Positions 55,903-64,000 of a stretch of DNA of 64,000 nucleotides are shown in pieces (within the stretch, counting starts at the first letter, position 1; each line of letters begins with the position of its first letter). The position numbers were made by a program, and so were the translations under genes. The DNA lies in the NCBI GenBank assembly GCA_028290305.1, contig JAQGKC010000060.1:1-64000 (forward strand), given 5' to 3'. The notes under the pieces are model-generated. The model saw only the letters and a list, made by a program, of their open reading frames with translations. It was not told the DNA's origin and did no database searches. Source of the stretch: Bradyrhizobium sp. (lineage in GTDB: Bacteria > Pseudomonadota > Alphaproteobacteria > Rhizobiales > Xanthobacteraceae).

Positions 55903-57174
55903 TTAGTCGGCCGGAAGGATCGTGCCTTCGACTTCGCCAAAGCCGACGCGATAACCGTCGCCCTGGCACCAGCCGCGCATCGTGAGCGAATCGCCGTCTT
56001 CGAGAAACGTCCGCTTGATGCCACTCGCCAGTTCAACCGGCTCGGTGCCGTTCCAGCTTATTTCAAGAAGACTGCCCCGCTGGTGCTTTTCCGGACCGCT
56101 GATGGTGCCGCTCCCCAGGAGATCGCCGATATTCATGGCGCAGCCTGACGAGGCGTGATGCACCAATTGCTGCACCGACGACCAGTACATGTATTTGAAA
56201 TTGGTGTGGCAGATACGTATCGCCTCGTTCATTTGCGACGTGCCCAAGCCGACATCGAGCTGCAGATCGTAATTGTTCGGCTGCGCTTGCTGCAAATACG
56301 GCAGCGGCGCCGGATCCTGCACCGGGCCATGAACCCTGAACGGTTCCAGCGCCTCGCGCGTCACGATCCAGGGGCTGATCGAGGTCGCGAATGCCTTGGC
56401 CTGGAACGGCCCGAGCGGCACGTATTCCCACTGCTGGATATCGCGCGCGCTCCAGTCGTTCAGAATGACAAAACCGAAGATCATTTCTTCCGCTTGCTTT
56501 TCGGTGAGCATCTCACCGATCGGCGACGGTTGTCCGACCACGACGCCCATTTCCAGCTCGAAGTCGAGCCGCTTGCAGGGCCCGAATGACGGCACCTCCG
56601 CGCTCGGTGGTTTTAGTTGCCCGCGCGGCCGGCGCACCTTGGTGCCGCTGACCACGACCGTGGAGGCGCGGCCGTTGTAGCCGATCGGCATATGCAGCCA
56701 GTTCGGCTGCAACGCATTGTCCTTGCCGCGAAACATGACGCCGACATTGGTGGCGTGTTCTTTCGACGAATAGAAATCAGTGTAGCCGGCGACCGCGATC
56801 GGCAGATGGAGCTTTACGTCGGCCATCGGCACCAGCGCGCGTTGGTGTAGCTTAGCATTGTCGCGCAGCTCTGGATTGTCATGGCGCAGCAATTCACTGA
56901 TCCGCGCGCGCGTGCGCGACCATACCTCGGGTCCCAGTGCCATGAATGGATTCAGCGTCGATGCGGCGAACACACTGGGTTCGACGACATCTATTCGGCA
57001 ATCCTGCACGAGTTGCCAGAGATCGAGTACATAATTGCCGATCGCAACCCCAACGCGCGGAGCGAGACCATCCTTGGCCGAGAACACGCCGTAAGGGAGA
57101 TTCTGGATCGGGAAATCGGATGCGGGGTCGACGTCGATGAAGGAGCGGAGCCTGGGATCGTTGGGGTGGGTCAA
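55903..57174 (-). CDS. fahA: Fumarylacetoacetase
   Basis: 423 residues, hydrolyses fumarylacetoacetate to fumarate and acetoacetate, the last step of homogentisate breakdown. Typical segments are DFYSSKEHATNVG (metal ligand region), ELEMGVVVGQP and ILNDWSARDIQQWEYVPLGPF, then GTISGPEKHQRGSLLE near the C-terminus. The start is TTG at 57174, supported by GGAG seven bases upstream; no ATG is suitably placed. It follows hmgA by 129 bp, a gap mostly filled by a repeat. Confidence 0.95.
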   Translation of the reverse strand: MTHPNDPRLRSFIDVDPASDFPIQNLPYGVFSAKDGLAPRVGVAIGNYVLDLWQLVQDCRIDVVEPSVFAASTLNPFMALGPEVWSRTRARISELLRHDNPELRDNAKLHQRALVPMADVKLHLPIAVAGYTDFYSSKEHATNVGVMFRGKDNALQPNWLHMPIGYNGRASTVVVSGTKVRRPRGQLKPPSAEVPSFGPCKRLDFELEMGVVVGQPSPIGEMLTEKQAEEMIFGFVILNDWSARDIQQWEYVPLGPFQAKAFATSISPWIVTREALEPFRVHGPVQDPAPLPYLQQAQPNNYDLQLDVGLGTSQMNEAIRICHTNFKYMYWSSVQQLVHHASSGCAMNIGDLLGSGTISGPEKHQRGSLLEISWNGTEPVELASGIKRTFLEDGDSLTMRGWCQGDGYRVGFGEVEGTILPAD

Positions 57175-57196
57175 GATGATTCTCCGATTTCAACGC

Positions 57197-57281
57197 CGTC
57201 ATGGCCGGGCTCGACCCGGCCATCCACGACTTCTCTTTGTGCCTCAAGACGTGGATGCCCGGGACAAGCCCGGGCATGACG
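57197..57281. repeat. Dispersed double-hairpin repeat between hmgA and fahA
   Basis: Two strong hairpins: GGCCGGG/CCCGGCC and ATGCCCGGG/CCCGGGCAT. It lies inside the catabolic operon, between the hmgA stop and the fahA start, and could affect transcript stability or give partial termination. Confidence 0.8.
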
Positions 57282-57303
57282 AAAACGTTGGACTACCGCA
57301 AAC

Positions 57304-58650
57304 CTACGGCCGGTTCGGATCGAACCGCTTCTCCAGTCCCTTCCAGCAATCCGCATAATCATCCTGCAACGTCGATGATCTCGCCGCGTGCTCCGTGACG
57401 CGCTGTGGATAGCGCGTCTCGAACATGAAGGCCATGGTGCCGGTCAACTTGACCGGCTTCAACTCGCTGTTGCTGGCGTGGTCGAAGGCTTCGCGATCGG
57501 GGCCGTGCGGCAGCATGCAATTGTGCAGGCTGATGCCGCCGGGTGTGAAGCCCTGCGGCTTGGCATCGTAGACGCCGTAGATCAGCCCCATGAACTCCGA
57601 CATGATGTTCATGTGATACCACGGCGGGCGGAAAGTATTTTCCGCCACCGCCCAGCGTTCCGGGAAGATCACAAAATCGATGTTCGCGGTGCCCGCGGTC
57701 TCCGACGGTGACGTCAGCACGGTGAAGATCGAGGGATCGGGATGGTCGAAGCCGATCGCGCCGACCGGCGAGAACGTCCGCAGATCATATTTATACGGCG
57801 CGTAATTGCCGTGCCATGCCACAACATCGATCGGCGAATGCGGCAATTGGGTCGAGAACAGCGCGCCGCCCCATTTCACAAACAATTCAGTCGGCGTGTC
57901 CTTGTCTTCATAGGCCGCGACGGGCGTGAGGAAATCGCGCGCATTTGCGAGGCAATTGGCGCCGATCGGACCGCGCTCCGGCAGCGTGAAGGCGCCGCCG
58001 TAATTCTCGCAGAGATAACCGCGCGCGGAACCGCCCGGAATCTCGACGCGGAATTTCACGCCGCGCGGAATCACCGCGATTTCGCCGGGCTCAACATCGA
58101 TCCGGCCGAATTCTGTGACGAAACGCAGATTGCCTTGCTGCGGCACGAACAGCATCTCGCCATCGGCATTGTAGAAATGCTGATCCACCATCGATTTCGT
58201 GATGAGATAGACATGCGCGGCCATGCCGGCCTGGGTATTGGCGTCTCCCGCCGTGGTCATGGTCTGCACGCCCTGCAGGAACGTCATGTCCTCTTTCGGG
58301 ATCGGCGTCGGATCCCAGCGCAACTGCGCGATCGGCAATTCAAACTCATGACACGGCGCGGTGCGCCACAGCCTTGCGTCAACCTTGGTGAAGCGACCGG
58401 AATGCCGCACCGACGGCCGGATCCGATACAGCCACGAGCGTTCGTTGCTGCCGCGCGGCGCGGTGAATGGCGAGCCCGACAGTTGCTCGGCGTAAAGCCC
58501 GTAGGCGCAGCGTTGCGGCGAATTGCGTCCGATCGGCAACGCACCCGGCAGCGCCTCGGTCTCGAAGCTGTTGCGGAAGCCGGACATATAGCCCGGCGTG
58601 ATGTTGACGGAACTTCGCGAGACGAGATCGGGCGAGGTGTTGATATTCAT
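57304..58650 (-). CDS. hmgA: Homogentisate 1,2-dioxygenase
   Basis: 448 residues, opens the ring of homogentisate to maleylacetoacetate, in the cytosol. The N-terminus [22 protein letters not shown] and the metal-ligand region [15 protein letters not shown] (His and Glu) with [10 protein letters not shown] (His) are typical. The ATG at 58650 has AAGGAGG 6 bases upstream and comes straight after the metallo-beta-lactamase-fold gene's stop, so they are coupled. No maleylacetoacetate isomerase gene is visible in the window. Confidence 0.96.
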   Translation of the reverse strand: MNINTSPDLVSRSSVNITPGYMSGFRNSFETEALPGALPIGRNSPQRCAYGLYAEQLSGSPFTAPRGSNERSWLYRIRPSVRHSGRFTKVDARLWRTAPCHEFELPIAQLRWDPTPIPKEDMTFLQGVQTMTTAGDANTQAGMAAHVYLITKSMVDQHFYNADGEMLFVPQQGNLRFVTEFGRIDVEPGEIAVIPRGVKFRVEIPGGSARGYLCENYGGAFTLPERGPIGANCLANARDFLTPVAAYEDKDTPTELFVKWGGALFSTQLPHSPIDVVAWHGNYAPYKYDLRTFSPVGAIGFDHPDPSIFTVLTSPSETAGTANIDFVIFPERWAVAENTFRPPWYHMNIMSEFMGLIYGVYDAKPQGFTPGGISLHNCMLPHGPDREAFDHASNSELKPVKLTGTMAFMFETRYPQRVTEHAARSSTLQDDYADCWKGLEKRFDPNRP

Positions 58651-58652
58651 GG

Positions 58653-59606
58653 TCATCCTCCTTGCAGGCTGGCCCACATTTCCTGGTCGCGTTTGTCGGT
58701 CCAGATCACGGGGTCGTCGATCCCCGAAGCTTCGTCGAACGCACGCGAGACGTTGAATGGCAGGCAATGTTCGTAGATCGCGAAGCCTGAAAACTTCGGA
58801 TCCATCACCTCGCGGGTCGCTGCCATCGTCTCTTTCAAGTTGCGACCCCTGGCGACGGCGGTTTCGGCCGCGCCATAGAGCGTCGTGACAAAATCGCGCG
58901 TCATGGCAATGGCTTCTCGCCCAGTCGTAACGCCCTTGAGCGCATCACCGCGTCCCGGCGCGATCGCCTTGGGATTGAAGGCGCGGATTTCGTTCAGGGT
59001 TGCCGGCCATTCACGCAAATGCGCATCGCCGCAATAGCAGGCCGAATGGTATTCGATCAGGTCGCCGGAAAACATCACCTCCGCATCCGGCACCCACGCC
59101 ACGATATCGCCGGACGTATGCCCGGCGCCGAGCTGCATCAGCCGCACTTCGCGCTTGCCGAGGTAGATCGACATCTCGCCTTCGAAGGTCAGCGTCGGCC
59201 AGGTCAGGCCGGGGATGCTCTGGGCATCCTGGAACAGGCGCGGAAACCGGCCGTACTCGGAATCCCAATCCTGCTGGCCGCGCTCCTCGACCAGCCGATA
59301 GGTTTCCTGCGAGGCGATGACCGCCTGCGCCTTGTAGGCCGACGCACCAAGCACCCGAACCGCGTGATAATGCGACAGCACGACATATTTGATCGGCTTG
59401 TCGGTGACGGTGCGGACCCGCTCGATCACCTTGTTGGCCATCGCCGGCGTCGCCTGCGCATCGAACACGATGCAACCGTCGTCGCCGACAATCACCGCGG
59501 AATTGGGATCGCCCTCGGCGGTGAAGGCATAGAGATCGGTGCCGATCTCGGAGAAAGTGATTTTCTTCTCCGCCATGTCGGTCGTGGATGCGAAACCCTT
59601 GGCCAT
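58653..59606 (-). CDS. Metallo-beta-lactamase-fold protein with altered metal-site motifs
   Basis: 317 residues. The usual HxHxDH motif reads HYHAVR at 79-84: the two first-site histidines are kept, but Asp and the last His are replaced by Val and Arg. His163 (AGHTSGD) and Asp182 (FSGDLIEYH) are kept; the C-terminal His is replaced by Arg219 (APGRGD). One metal site (HHH plus Asp) may remain, the second (DHH) is lost. It is co-transcribed with hmgA (stop overlapping the region just upstream of the hmgA start). The ATG at 59606 is preferred over a longer frame that runs into a repeat. Confidence 0.85.
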   Translation of the reverse strand: MAKGFASTTDMAEKKITFSEIGTDLYAFTAEGDPNSAVIVGDDGCIVFDAQATPAMANKVIERVRTVTDKPIKYVVLSHYHAVRVLGASAYKAQAVIASQETYRLVEERGQQDWDSEYGRFPRLFQDAQSIPGLTWPTLTFEGEMSIYLGKREVRLMQLGAGHTSGDIVAWVPDAEVMFSGDLIEYHSACYCGDAHLREWPATLNEIRAFNPKAIAPGRGDALKGVTTGREAIAMTRDFVTTLYGAAETAVARGRNLKETMAATREVMDPKFSGFAIYEHCLPFNVSRAFDEASGIDDPVIWTDKRDQEMWASLQGG

Positions 59607-59647
59607 CAATTCAATTCCCTTGTGATATTTGCTTCCAAACTCGAGAC

Positions 59648-59728
59648 CGTCATTGCGAGGAGCGCAGCGACGAAGCAATCCAGCTCTGTGCGCCGTGTAT
59701 GGATTGCGTCGCTTCGTTCGCAATGACG
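59648..59728. repeat. Dispersed repeat, short copy of the CGTCATTGCGAG type
   Basis: The same family as 55784-55900, with ends CCGTCATTGCGAGGAGC and GCAATGACG. It lies in the gap between the MBL gene start and the DUF2783 gene stop. Confidence 0.85.
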
Positions 59729-59744
59729 AATAATACTCACCTAT

Positions 59745-59969
59745 CTATTGCTGCTGCTGTTGTTGCTGGTCCGCCGCCGCCATTCGCCGCTGGGCCAGCA
59801 CAATCGCCTCGCGCAGCACGCCGATGTCGCCGATGTGGTTGGCGAGAATCAGAACCAGCGCCGCATCGAGATCTGCGCTCTGGGTGTCGCTCAGTCCGCG
59901 ATGCGCCTCGACGATGGCGCGAAAGGCGTCGTCCGGTTTGGCGAAATTCGAACTGGTCGACAATGCCAT
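59745..59969 (-). CDS. DUF2783-type small protein, possible hydroxylase coupling protein
   Basis: 74 residues, helical. The core FAKPDDAFRAIVEAHRGL, DLDAALVLILANHIG and VLREAIVLAQRR matches what I know as DUF2783. It ends in seven glutamines, encoded by CAG/CAA repeats. GAGG lies 9 bases before the ATG. It follows the FAD hydroxylase by 11 bp. In Pseudomonas putida, 3-hydroxyphenylacetate 6-hydroxylase consists of flavoprotein MhaA and small coupling protein MhaB beside homogentisate genes; size and position fit MhaB, by inference. Confidence 0.78.
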   Translation of the reverse strand: MALSTSSNFAKPDDAFRAIVEAHRGLSDTQSADLDAALVLILANHIGDIGVLREAIVLAQRRMAAADQQQQQQQ

Positions 59970-59980
59970 GATTGCTAACC

Positions 59981-61597
59981 TCAGTTGATGCCGGCGGCAC
60001 GCGCCAACGCGGCGTCGAGCGCGGCGGGTGTCGGATGCCGAAAACGTGCGGCGACATAACCGTCAGGCCGCAACAGATAGGCCGTGCCGGGCTCGGCATC
60101 GTAGCGTATGCCAACCAGCCCCGCGGAATCGAAAACTCCATCATCGCCGCCAATGCGGATCACGCCGACGCCATCGGGCGGGTCGACCGCAACGCCGTTG
60201 CTGAATTCAAGCAGCGTGAACCGCATTCCCGCTTTGATGAAGGCTTCGGTCAAAAACGCAGATTCGCCTGATCGCGCGGCAACCGGCGCATCGAGCATGG
60301 AAGCGCCGGGCCGCGGGCCGCCGCGCCACACCTCAGTGTCGGCGGTCGAAAGCGGCGAGTCATAGATCGAGGGAACCGAGAGCCGTCCACCATTGATCAT
60401 GCGCTTGCCGAATTCCGTTTCCTTGGCGAGCGACAGCACCGCCTTTCGCAACCGCGCCTCCTGGCGCGAGCCAGGCGCCATGAAATCGGTCGAGCGGGTT
60501 GATTCCCGGATGTTCTCGTCGGCCGCCGCGCTTCGCTCGGCGTGATAGGTCTCAAGCAAGGCTTCCGGCGATATCCGCCTCAGCACGCGGTCGAGTTTCC
60601 ACGAAAGATTCTCGGCGTCTTCCAGACCGGAATTGGCGCCCCGCGCCCCGAACGGCGAGACCTGATGCGCGGCATCGCCGGCGAAGATTACGCGGCCGTG
60701 GATGAACTTATCCATCCGGCGGCATTGGAATTTGTAAAGCGAGATCCATTCGAAATCGAACTTGTCATGTCCGAGCATGCGCGCGATTCGTGGCCGCACA
60801 TTCTCCGGCAGCTTCTCGGCCACCGGATCCGCATCCGGATTAAGTTGCAGATCGATCCGCCAGATGTCGTCCGGCTGCTTATGCAATAGCGCCGATCGCC
60901 CGGCGTGAAATGGTGGGTCGAACCAGAACCAGCGTTCGGTTGGAAATTCCGCCGTCATCTTGACGTCGGCGATCAGGAATTGATCCTCGAACACCTGCCC
61001 GGTGAATTCCGCACCCACCATTTGTCGCAACGACGACCTCGCGCCATCGCAGGCGACGACATAGTTCGCGCGCATCCGATAGGGTCCGTCCGGTGTCTCG
61101 ATCGTCAGCACCACATGATCGTTGTGCTGTTCCAAGCCGGTCACCTTGTTGCGCCAGCGCAGGTCGATCGCCGACAGTTCCTGCACGCGGTCCACCAGAT
61201 AGGCTTCGGCATAGAATTGCTGGAGGTTGATGAAGGCAGGCCGCTTGTGTCCTTCCTCCGGCAATAGATTGAATTGATAAAGCTGCGAAGCGCCGTGAAA
61301 AATCTTGCCGACGCTCCAGACCACACCCTTGTCGACCATGCGGTTACCGACGCCAAGCCGATCCCAGAACTCAAGGGAGCGTTTGGAAAAACAGATCGCG
61401 CGCGACCCCTCGCCGATCCGGTCGGCGTCATCGAGCAGCACGACGCCGTGGCCGCGCTGCGCCAGATCGATCGCGAGCGACAGCCCGACGGGGCCGGCGC
61501 CGACCACCACGACGGAATAAAGCGCCGCATCGCCACCATCCCGATCCTGATCGGGGTGCCGGCGATAGCCGAACTGGGCTTTGGACTGCTGCGCCAT
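59981..61597 (-). CDS. FAD-dependent aromatic hydroxylase (MhpA/MhaA-like)
   Basis: 538 residues, group A flavin monooxygenase. The FAD-binding GAGPVG is at 33-38, the NAD(P)H/FAD motif CDGARSSLR near 180, and the second FAD motif GDAAHQVSPFGARGANSG near 305. The C-terminal 150 residues form the extra thioredoxin-like domain of the large hydroxylases. Its place beside hmgA and a small DUF2783 gene suggests an aromatic acid hydroxylase producing homogentisate, such as 3-hydroxyphenylacetate 6-hydroxylase. It is divergent from the MarR gene, with the candidate operator 43 bp upstream. Confidence 0.88.
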   Translation of the reverse strand: MAQQSKAQFGYRRHPDQDRDGGDAALYSVVVVGAGPVGLSLAIDLAQRGHGVVLLDDADRIGEGSRAICFSKRSLEFWDRLGVGNRMVDKGVVWSVGKIFHGASQLYQFNLLPEEGHKRPAFINLQQFYAEAYLVDRVQELSAIDLRWRNKVTGLEQHNDHVVLTIETPDGPYRMRANYVVACDGARSSLRQMVGAEFTGQVFEDQFLIADVKMTAEFPTERWFWFDPPFHAGRSALLHKQPDDIWRIDLQLNPDADPVAEKLPENVRPRIARMLGHDKFDFEWISLYKFQCRRMDKFIHGRVIFAGDAAHQVSPFGARGANSGLEDAENLSWKLDRVLRRISPEALLETYHAERSAAADENIRESTRSTDFMAPGSRQEARLRKAVLSLAKETEFGKRMINGGRLSVPSIYDSPLSTADTEVWRGGPRPGASMLDAPVAARSGESAFLTEAFIKAGMRFTLLEFSNGVAVDPPDGVGVIRIGGDDGVFDSAGLVGIRYDAEPGTAYLLRPDGYVAARFRHPTPAALDAALARAAGIN

Positions 61598-61639
61598 GCG
61601 CTCACATTGCTCTGGCCAAGGGGAGGCATCCCCGCTAAA

Positions 61640-61659
61640 ATAGTCGCATCTGCAACTAT
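61640..61659. promoter_or_regulatory. Candidate MarR operator
   Basis: ATAGTCGCATCTGCAACTAT is an imperfect palindrome: the arms ATAGT and ACTAT are exact, as are GCA and TGC inside, with mismatches at the centre and one position on each side. It lies between the divergent FAD hydroxylase (start 61597) and MarR (start near 61734) genes, where a MarR-family repressor would control both. Confidence 0.65.
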
Positions 61660-61711
61660 CTTAAACCTCTTGCGCGTCCGACCGTCAACTCAAATTGGAG
61701 CGATTTTTGCC

Positions 61712-61790
61712 AAAAGCGTTTTCAAGCGAAAGCATGCCCCGGACCCGATCCGGGGTGGATGCCGGTTCGCGTCTGGAAAAAGCGTCCAAA
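61712..61790. repeat. Dispersed repeat overlapping the MarR gene start
   Basis: It shares the AGCGTTTTC part and the TGGATGCCGGTTCGCG part with the element at 34294-34340, but has an extra CCCCGG/CCGGGG hairpin in between. It covers the proposed ATG of the MarR gene, so the first 19 or so residues of that protein would be coded by repeat DNA. Confidence 0.6.
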
Positions 61791-62276
61791 AATAAGGGCT
61801 TCTCCAAGCTCGACCTGTTCCGTTTTGTGCCTTTCCGGCTAAACCGGCTGGCGGCCGAGGTCAGCGCCGCTCTGTCCAGCGAATATCAGGTGCGTTACGG
61901 GCTGGATATTCCGGAATGGCGCGTGCTGGCGACACTCGGCTTCCGCAACGATGCCTGCAGCGCGCAATATATTGCGCACTGCACCCGAACCCACAAATCG
62001 ACCATCAGCCGCGCCGTCACGGCGCTGATGACGCGGCAACTCGTGGAACGCGTCGAGAACGAGGACGACCGCCGGGAGTTCCGGCTAAGGATGACGCGTA
62101 AGGGAAAGGCGCTATACGAGCAACTGATCCCCCGGCTGCTGCGCAGGGAACAGGAAATCCTGTCGTGTCTCTCGGCGCAGGAGCGGAAGGATTTTGCGCT
62201 ATTGCTCGGCAAGATCGAGAAAAGCCTCGATCTCGTGCAGACCAGCGAGGAGGCGAACGCGAAGGAAGCGTATTGA
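61734..62276 (+). CDS. MarR-family transcriptional regulator
   Basis: About 180 residues, winged helix-turn-helix: SSEYQVRYGLDIPEWRVLATLG (about 52-73), KSTISRAVTALMTRQLVERVEN (recognition helix, about 91-112), and a beta-wing DDRREFRLRMTRKG. It very likely represses the divergent hydroxylase genes and responds to an aromatic acid. The start is uncertain: the ATG at 61734 lies inside a dispersed repeat and has no clear ribosome-binding site; the conserved part begins only near residue 22. Confidence 0.85.
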   Translation: MPRTRSGVDAGSRLEKASKNKGFSKLDLFRFVPFRLNRLAAEVSAALSSEYQVRYGLDIPEWRVLATLGFRNDACSAQYIAHCTRTHKSTISRAVTALMTRQLVERVENEDDRREFRLRMTRKGKALYEQLIPRLLRREQEILSCLSAQERKDFALLLGKIEKSLDLVQTSEEANAKEAY

Positions 62277-62290
62277 ACTCGTTCTCTCCT

Positions 62291-62369
62291 CATCATTCCG
62301 GGGGCGATGCCAACGGGTCCGCGCGAAGCGCGGCCCGATGACAGGCTCCGCATCGAACCCGGAATGACG
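62291..62369. repeat. Dispersed repeat with CATTCCGGG/CCCGGAATG ends
   Basis: Inverted ends ATCATTCCGGG and CCCGGAATGACGA; the type resembles the ends of the element at 53301-53403. It fills the gap between the converging MarR and dehydrogenase genes and may also help to end transcripts. Confidence 0.8.
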
Positions 62370-62373
62370 ATAA

Positions 62374-63255
62374 CTAGCCTCGATCGATATGCTTCGCGAT
62401 CACAGGAAAATACGCATCCCCGGAACCGGCATCGATCGCTTCCTGCAAGACCTGGCCGATCAGCTCTGCGCCGCGGATTTTGACGCCGGCGTCATCAGCC
62501 AGTTCCAGCGCATAAGATAGGTCCTTCAGGGCGTATTCCGCCGAGAAAGCGCGTTCGGGAAAATTGCCGGGCACGATCGCCTTCATGCCGTGATTGCGCG
62601 GCGCAAAACTGTCGGCCGAGCCTTTCGACAGCGTATCGAGCAGCAGCGCCGGATCGACGCCATTGCGTTTGGCAACAGCGACCGCCTCGGCCAATGCGTT
62701 GACGGTCTGAAACAGCACCATGTTATTGAGGATCTTGGTCACCTGCCCGGCACCCACGCCGCCGCAATGCGTCACATCGGTGGCAAAGCAGCGGATCAAA
62801 GGTTCGATCGCGGCAAATAATTCCGGCGAAGCGCCGACCATCACACTAAGCGTTCCATTCTGCGCGGCCTGCCGCGTGCGCGCGATCGGCGCATCGGCCC
62901 ACGATGCCTCCTTGGTCTGCAACTGTCTGGCGAAATCGCGGGTCTGGTTGACCGACGAGGTGCCGAGATCGACCACGATTTGGCCTGCGCGGATATTTCT
63001 CAGGATGCCGTCGCCTTCAAACACGGCACGCGCGTGTTTTGCACTGGGCAGGCACAGGAACACGATGTCGCTTTGGGTGACGATTTCGGCGACGGAGCCG
63101 GCTATCACAGCGCCTACCGCGCGCAGCCGCGCCAGCGGCTCCGGCGACAGGTCAAATGCTATTACGGCTGCGCCGCTCTTCTTCACCAGATTGCGGCAGA
63201 TCGGCTCGCCCATCACACCGAGGCCGATGAAGCCGATAGTCTTGAATTCAGGCAT
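62374..63255 (-). CDS. NAD(P)-dependent beta-hydroxyacid dehydrogenase (3-hydroxyisobutyrate dehydrogenase family)
   Basis: 293 residues. The Rossmann motif GLGVMG is at 11-16; the substrate-binding segment reads SVNQTRDFARQL and DAPIARTRQAAQNGTLSVMVGA, and the catalytic lysine is in GAGQVTKILNN. The usual GG...DAPVSGG has changed to DAPIARTR, so the substrate may differ from hydroxyisobutyrate. The ATG at 63255 is preferred over a GTG at 63294. It is probably co-transcribed after the lactonase-like gene (about 70 bp gap). Confidence 0.88.
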   Translation of the reverse strand: MPEFKTIGFIGLGVMGEPICRNLVKKSGAAVIAFDLSPEPLARLRAVGAVIAGSVAEIVTQSDIVFLCLPSAKHARAVFEGDGILRNIRAGQIVVDLGTSSVNQTRDFARQLQTKEASWADAPIARTRQAAQNGTLSVMVGASPELFAAIEPLIRCFATDVTHCGGVGAGQVTKILNNMVLFQTVNALAEAVAVAKRNGVDPALLLDTLSKGSADSFAPRNHGMKAIVPGNFPERAFSAEYALKDLSYALELADDAGVKIRGAELIGQVLQEAIDAGSGDAYFPVIAKHIDRG

Positions 63256-63325
63256 CTGTTCGCTCGTATTTTCGTTTTGACGCGGTTTCGTCACCCGACC
63301 CGTTTTCCACTTCGCTCGCTTCCGA

Positions 63326-64000
63326 CTATTTAGCGAACGAGCGCGACGGATTCAGGTGCAGCGCAAATGCATCGGCCTTGTCGCCAGCGCGTGGATAGAG
63401 CTCGCTCACGATCGGATCGTGGCCCGGGATGACGCGATCGGGATGGCCGGCGAGACGCTCGACGATTTCCCAGCCCAGCGCCATGTCGCCGATGTTGTAG
63501 ACAATCGGAAACGGACTGCGGCGATGCAAATTGCCGTAGTAATGCGCAGCGTCCGACGCCAGCACCACCGGCCCGCGCGCGGTCTCGACCCGCACCACCT
63601 GCAAGCCGTCGGAATGGCCGCCGACCCGATGCACCGTTACGCCAGGCGCGATCTCGCCATCGCCGGAATGGAAGGTGACGCGCTCACCGTAGACATGACG
63701 CACCATCAGCGTCACGTGCTCGATCGAAAAAGGATGCCGCAGCATGCCGTTGCACATGCAGCGGCCGGTGGCATAGCTCATCTCGCGCTCCTGCAGATGA
63801 AACCGCGCATTGGGAAAGCGATCGAGATTGCCGGCGTGGTCGTAATGCAGGTGGGTGACGACGACATCCCTGATGCTGTCGACCTTGACGCCGAAGCGAT
63901 CGAGCGCATCGACCGGATTGAGCGTGAGCTTGCGCGCGCGTTGTTGTGCTTCCTCCGCGTTGAAGCCGGTATCGACCAGAATGTCGCGGCCGCTACCCCG
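63326..64000 (-). CDS. Metallo-beta-lactamase-fold hydrolase, N-acyl-homoserine-lactonase-like (5' end outside window)
   Basis: The C-terminal 224 residues are present; the N-terminus lies beyond the right edge. The metal motif HLHYDHAGN is intact, unlike the paralog at 58653, and the further ligands are GGHSDGLQ, the Asp of ASDAAHYYGN and the His of PGHDP. This set, with ILVDTGFN upstream, resembles AHL lactonases of the AttM/AiiA type, but other lactonases share it. An apparent start at 63781 inside the gene is only an internal methionine. Confidence 0.85.
   Translation of the reverse strand, partial: RGSGRDILVDTGFNAEEAQQRARKLTLNPVDALDRFGVKVDSIRDVVVTHLHYDHAGNLDRFPNARFHLQEREMSYATGRCMCNGMLRHPFSIEHVTLMVRHVYGERVTFHSGDGEIAPGVTVHRVGGHSDGLQVVRVETARGPVVLASDAAHYYGNLHRRSPFPIVYNIGDMALGWEIVERLAGHPDRVIPGHDPIVSELYPRAGDKADAFALHLNPSRSFAK

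Noticed and set aside
63326..63781. A separate 151-residue protein starting at 63781
   Set aside because: The frame stays open to the window edge and upstream residues contain the metal motif HLHYDH, so 63781 is an internal methionine.

Overview
The window reads as chromosome of a high-GC alphaproteobacterium of the Bradyrhizobium type. This is inferred from the gene families (urtABCDE beside a permease-fused sensor kinase, an aminoacylated-carrier-protein cassette, form II cox genes, a homogentisate locus) and from the many short dispersed palindromes between genes. Coding density is high. No complete insertion sequence, phage, CRISPR array or rRNA is visible; there is one tRNA gene (Ser, GGA anticodon).

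Layout. 1-4839 (minus): urea ABC transporter urtEDCBA, the last gene cut by the window edge. 5007-9297 (plus, divergent): an NCS1-permease-like hybrid histidine kinase and a REC-LuxR regulator. 9315-10118: secreted trypsin-like protease. 10214-12531 (plus): MoxR ATPase and VWA (CoxE-like) pair, facing a minus-strand operon at 12550-16672 for a Tat-exported molybdenum hydroxylase with [2Fe-2S] subunit and triheme cytochrome c. 16866-18955: coupled CoA-transferase and CoA-ester lyase. 19010-22750: carrier protein, acyl-CoA-dehydrogenase-like flavoprotein, amino acid:[carrier protein] ligase and a GNAT-like protein. 22795-28259: class IV aminotransferase, HSL-type esterase, metY-metA pair and a polysaccharide deacetylase.

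28264-37653: SulP-STAS-cNMP transporter, RecQ, MATE pump, a GGDEF/EAL protein and a small coiled-coil protein. 37727-40900: DegP-like protease, CPBP protease between two 54-bp direct repeats, tRNA-Ser and a small secreted protein. 40922-44932 (minus): MFS transporter, otsB and otsA (trehalose). 45179-47773: a basic histone-like-tailed protein and a chemoreceptor. 48198-51935: form II CO-dehydrogenase-like SLM operon. 52181-53293: CaiB-type CoA transferase. 53410-62276: tyrosine/homogentisate catabolism (hpd, hmgA, fahA) with an Lrp/AsnC regulator, an atypical metallo-beta-lactamase-fold protein, a flavin hydroxylase plus a 74-residue DUF2783 partner, and a MarR regulator with a clear candidate operator. 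62374-64000: a beta-hydroxyacid dehydrogenase and a lactonase-like hydrolase cut by the right edge.

The most interesting parts are the carrier-protein aminoacylation cassette (19.0-22.8 kb), the permease-kinase fusion next to urea uptake, the putative 3-hydroxyphenylacetate entry into homogentisate breakdown with a MarR-type palindrome, the metallo-beta-lactamase-fold protein that appears to have lost its second metal site, and the CPBP gene bracketed by direct repeats, one lying next to the tRNA-Ser 3' end.
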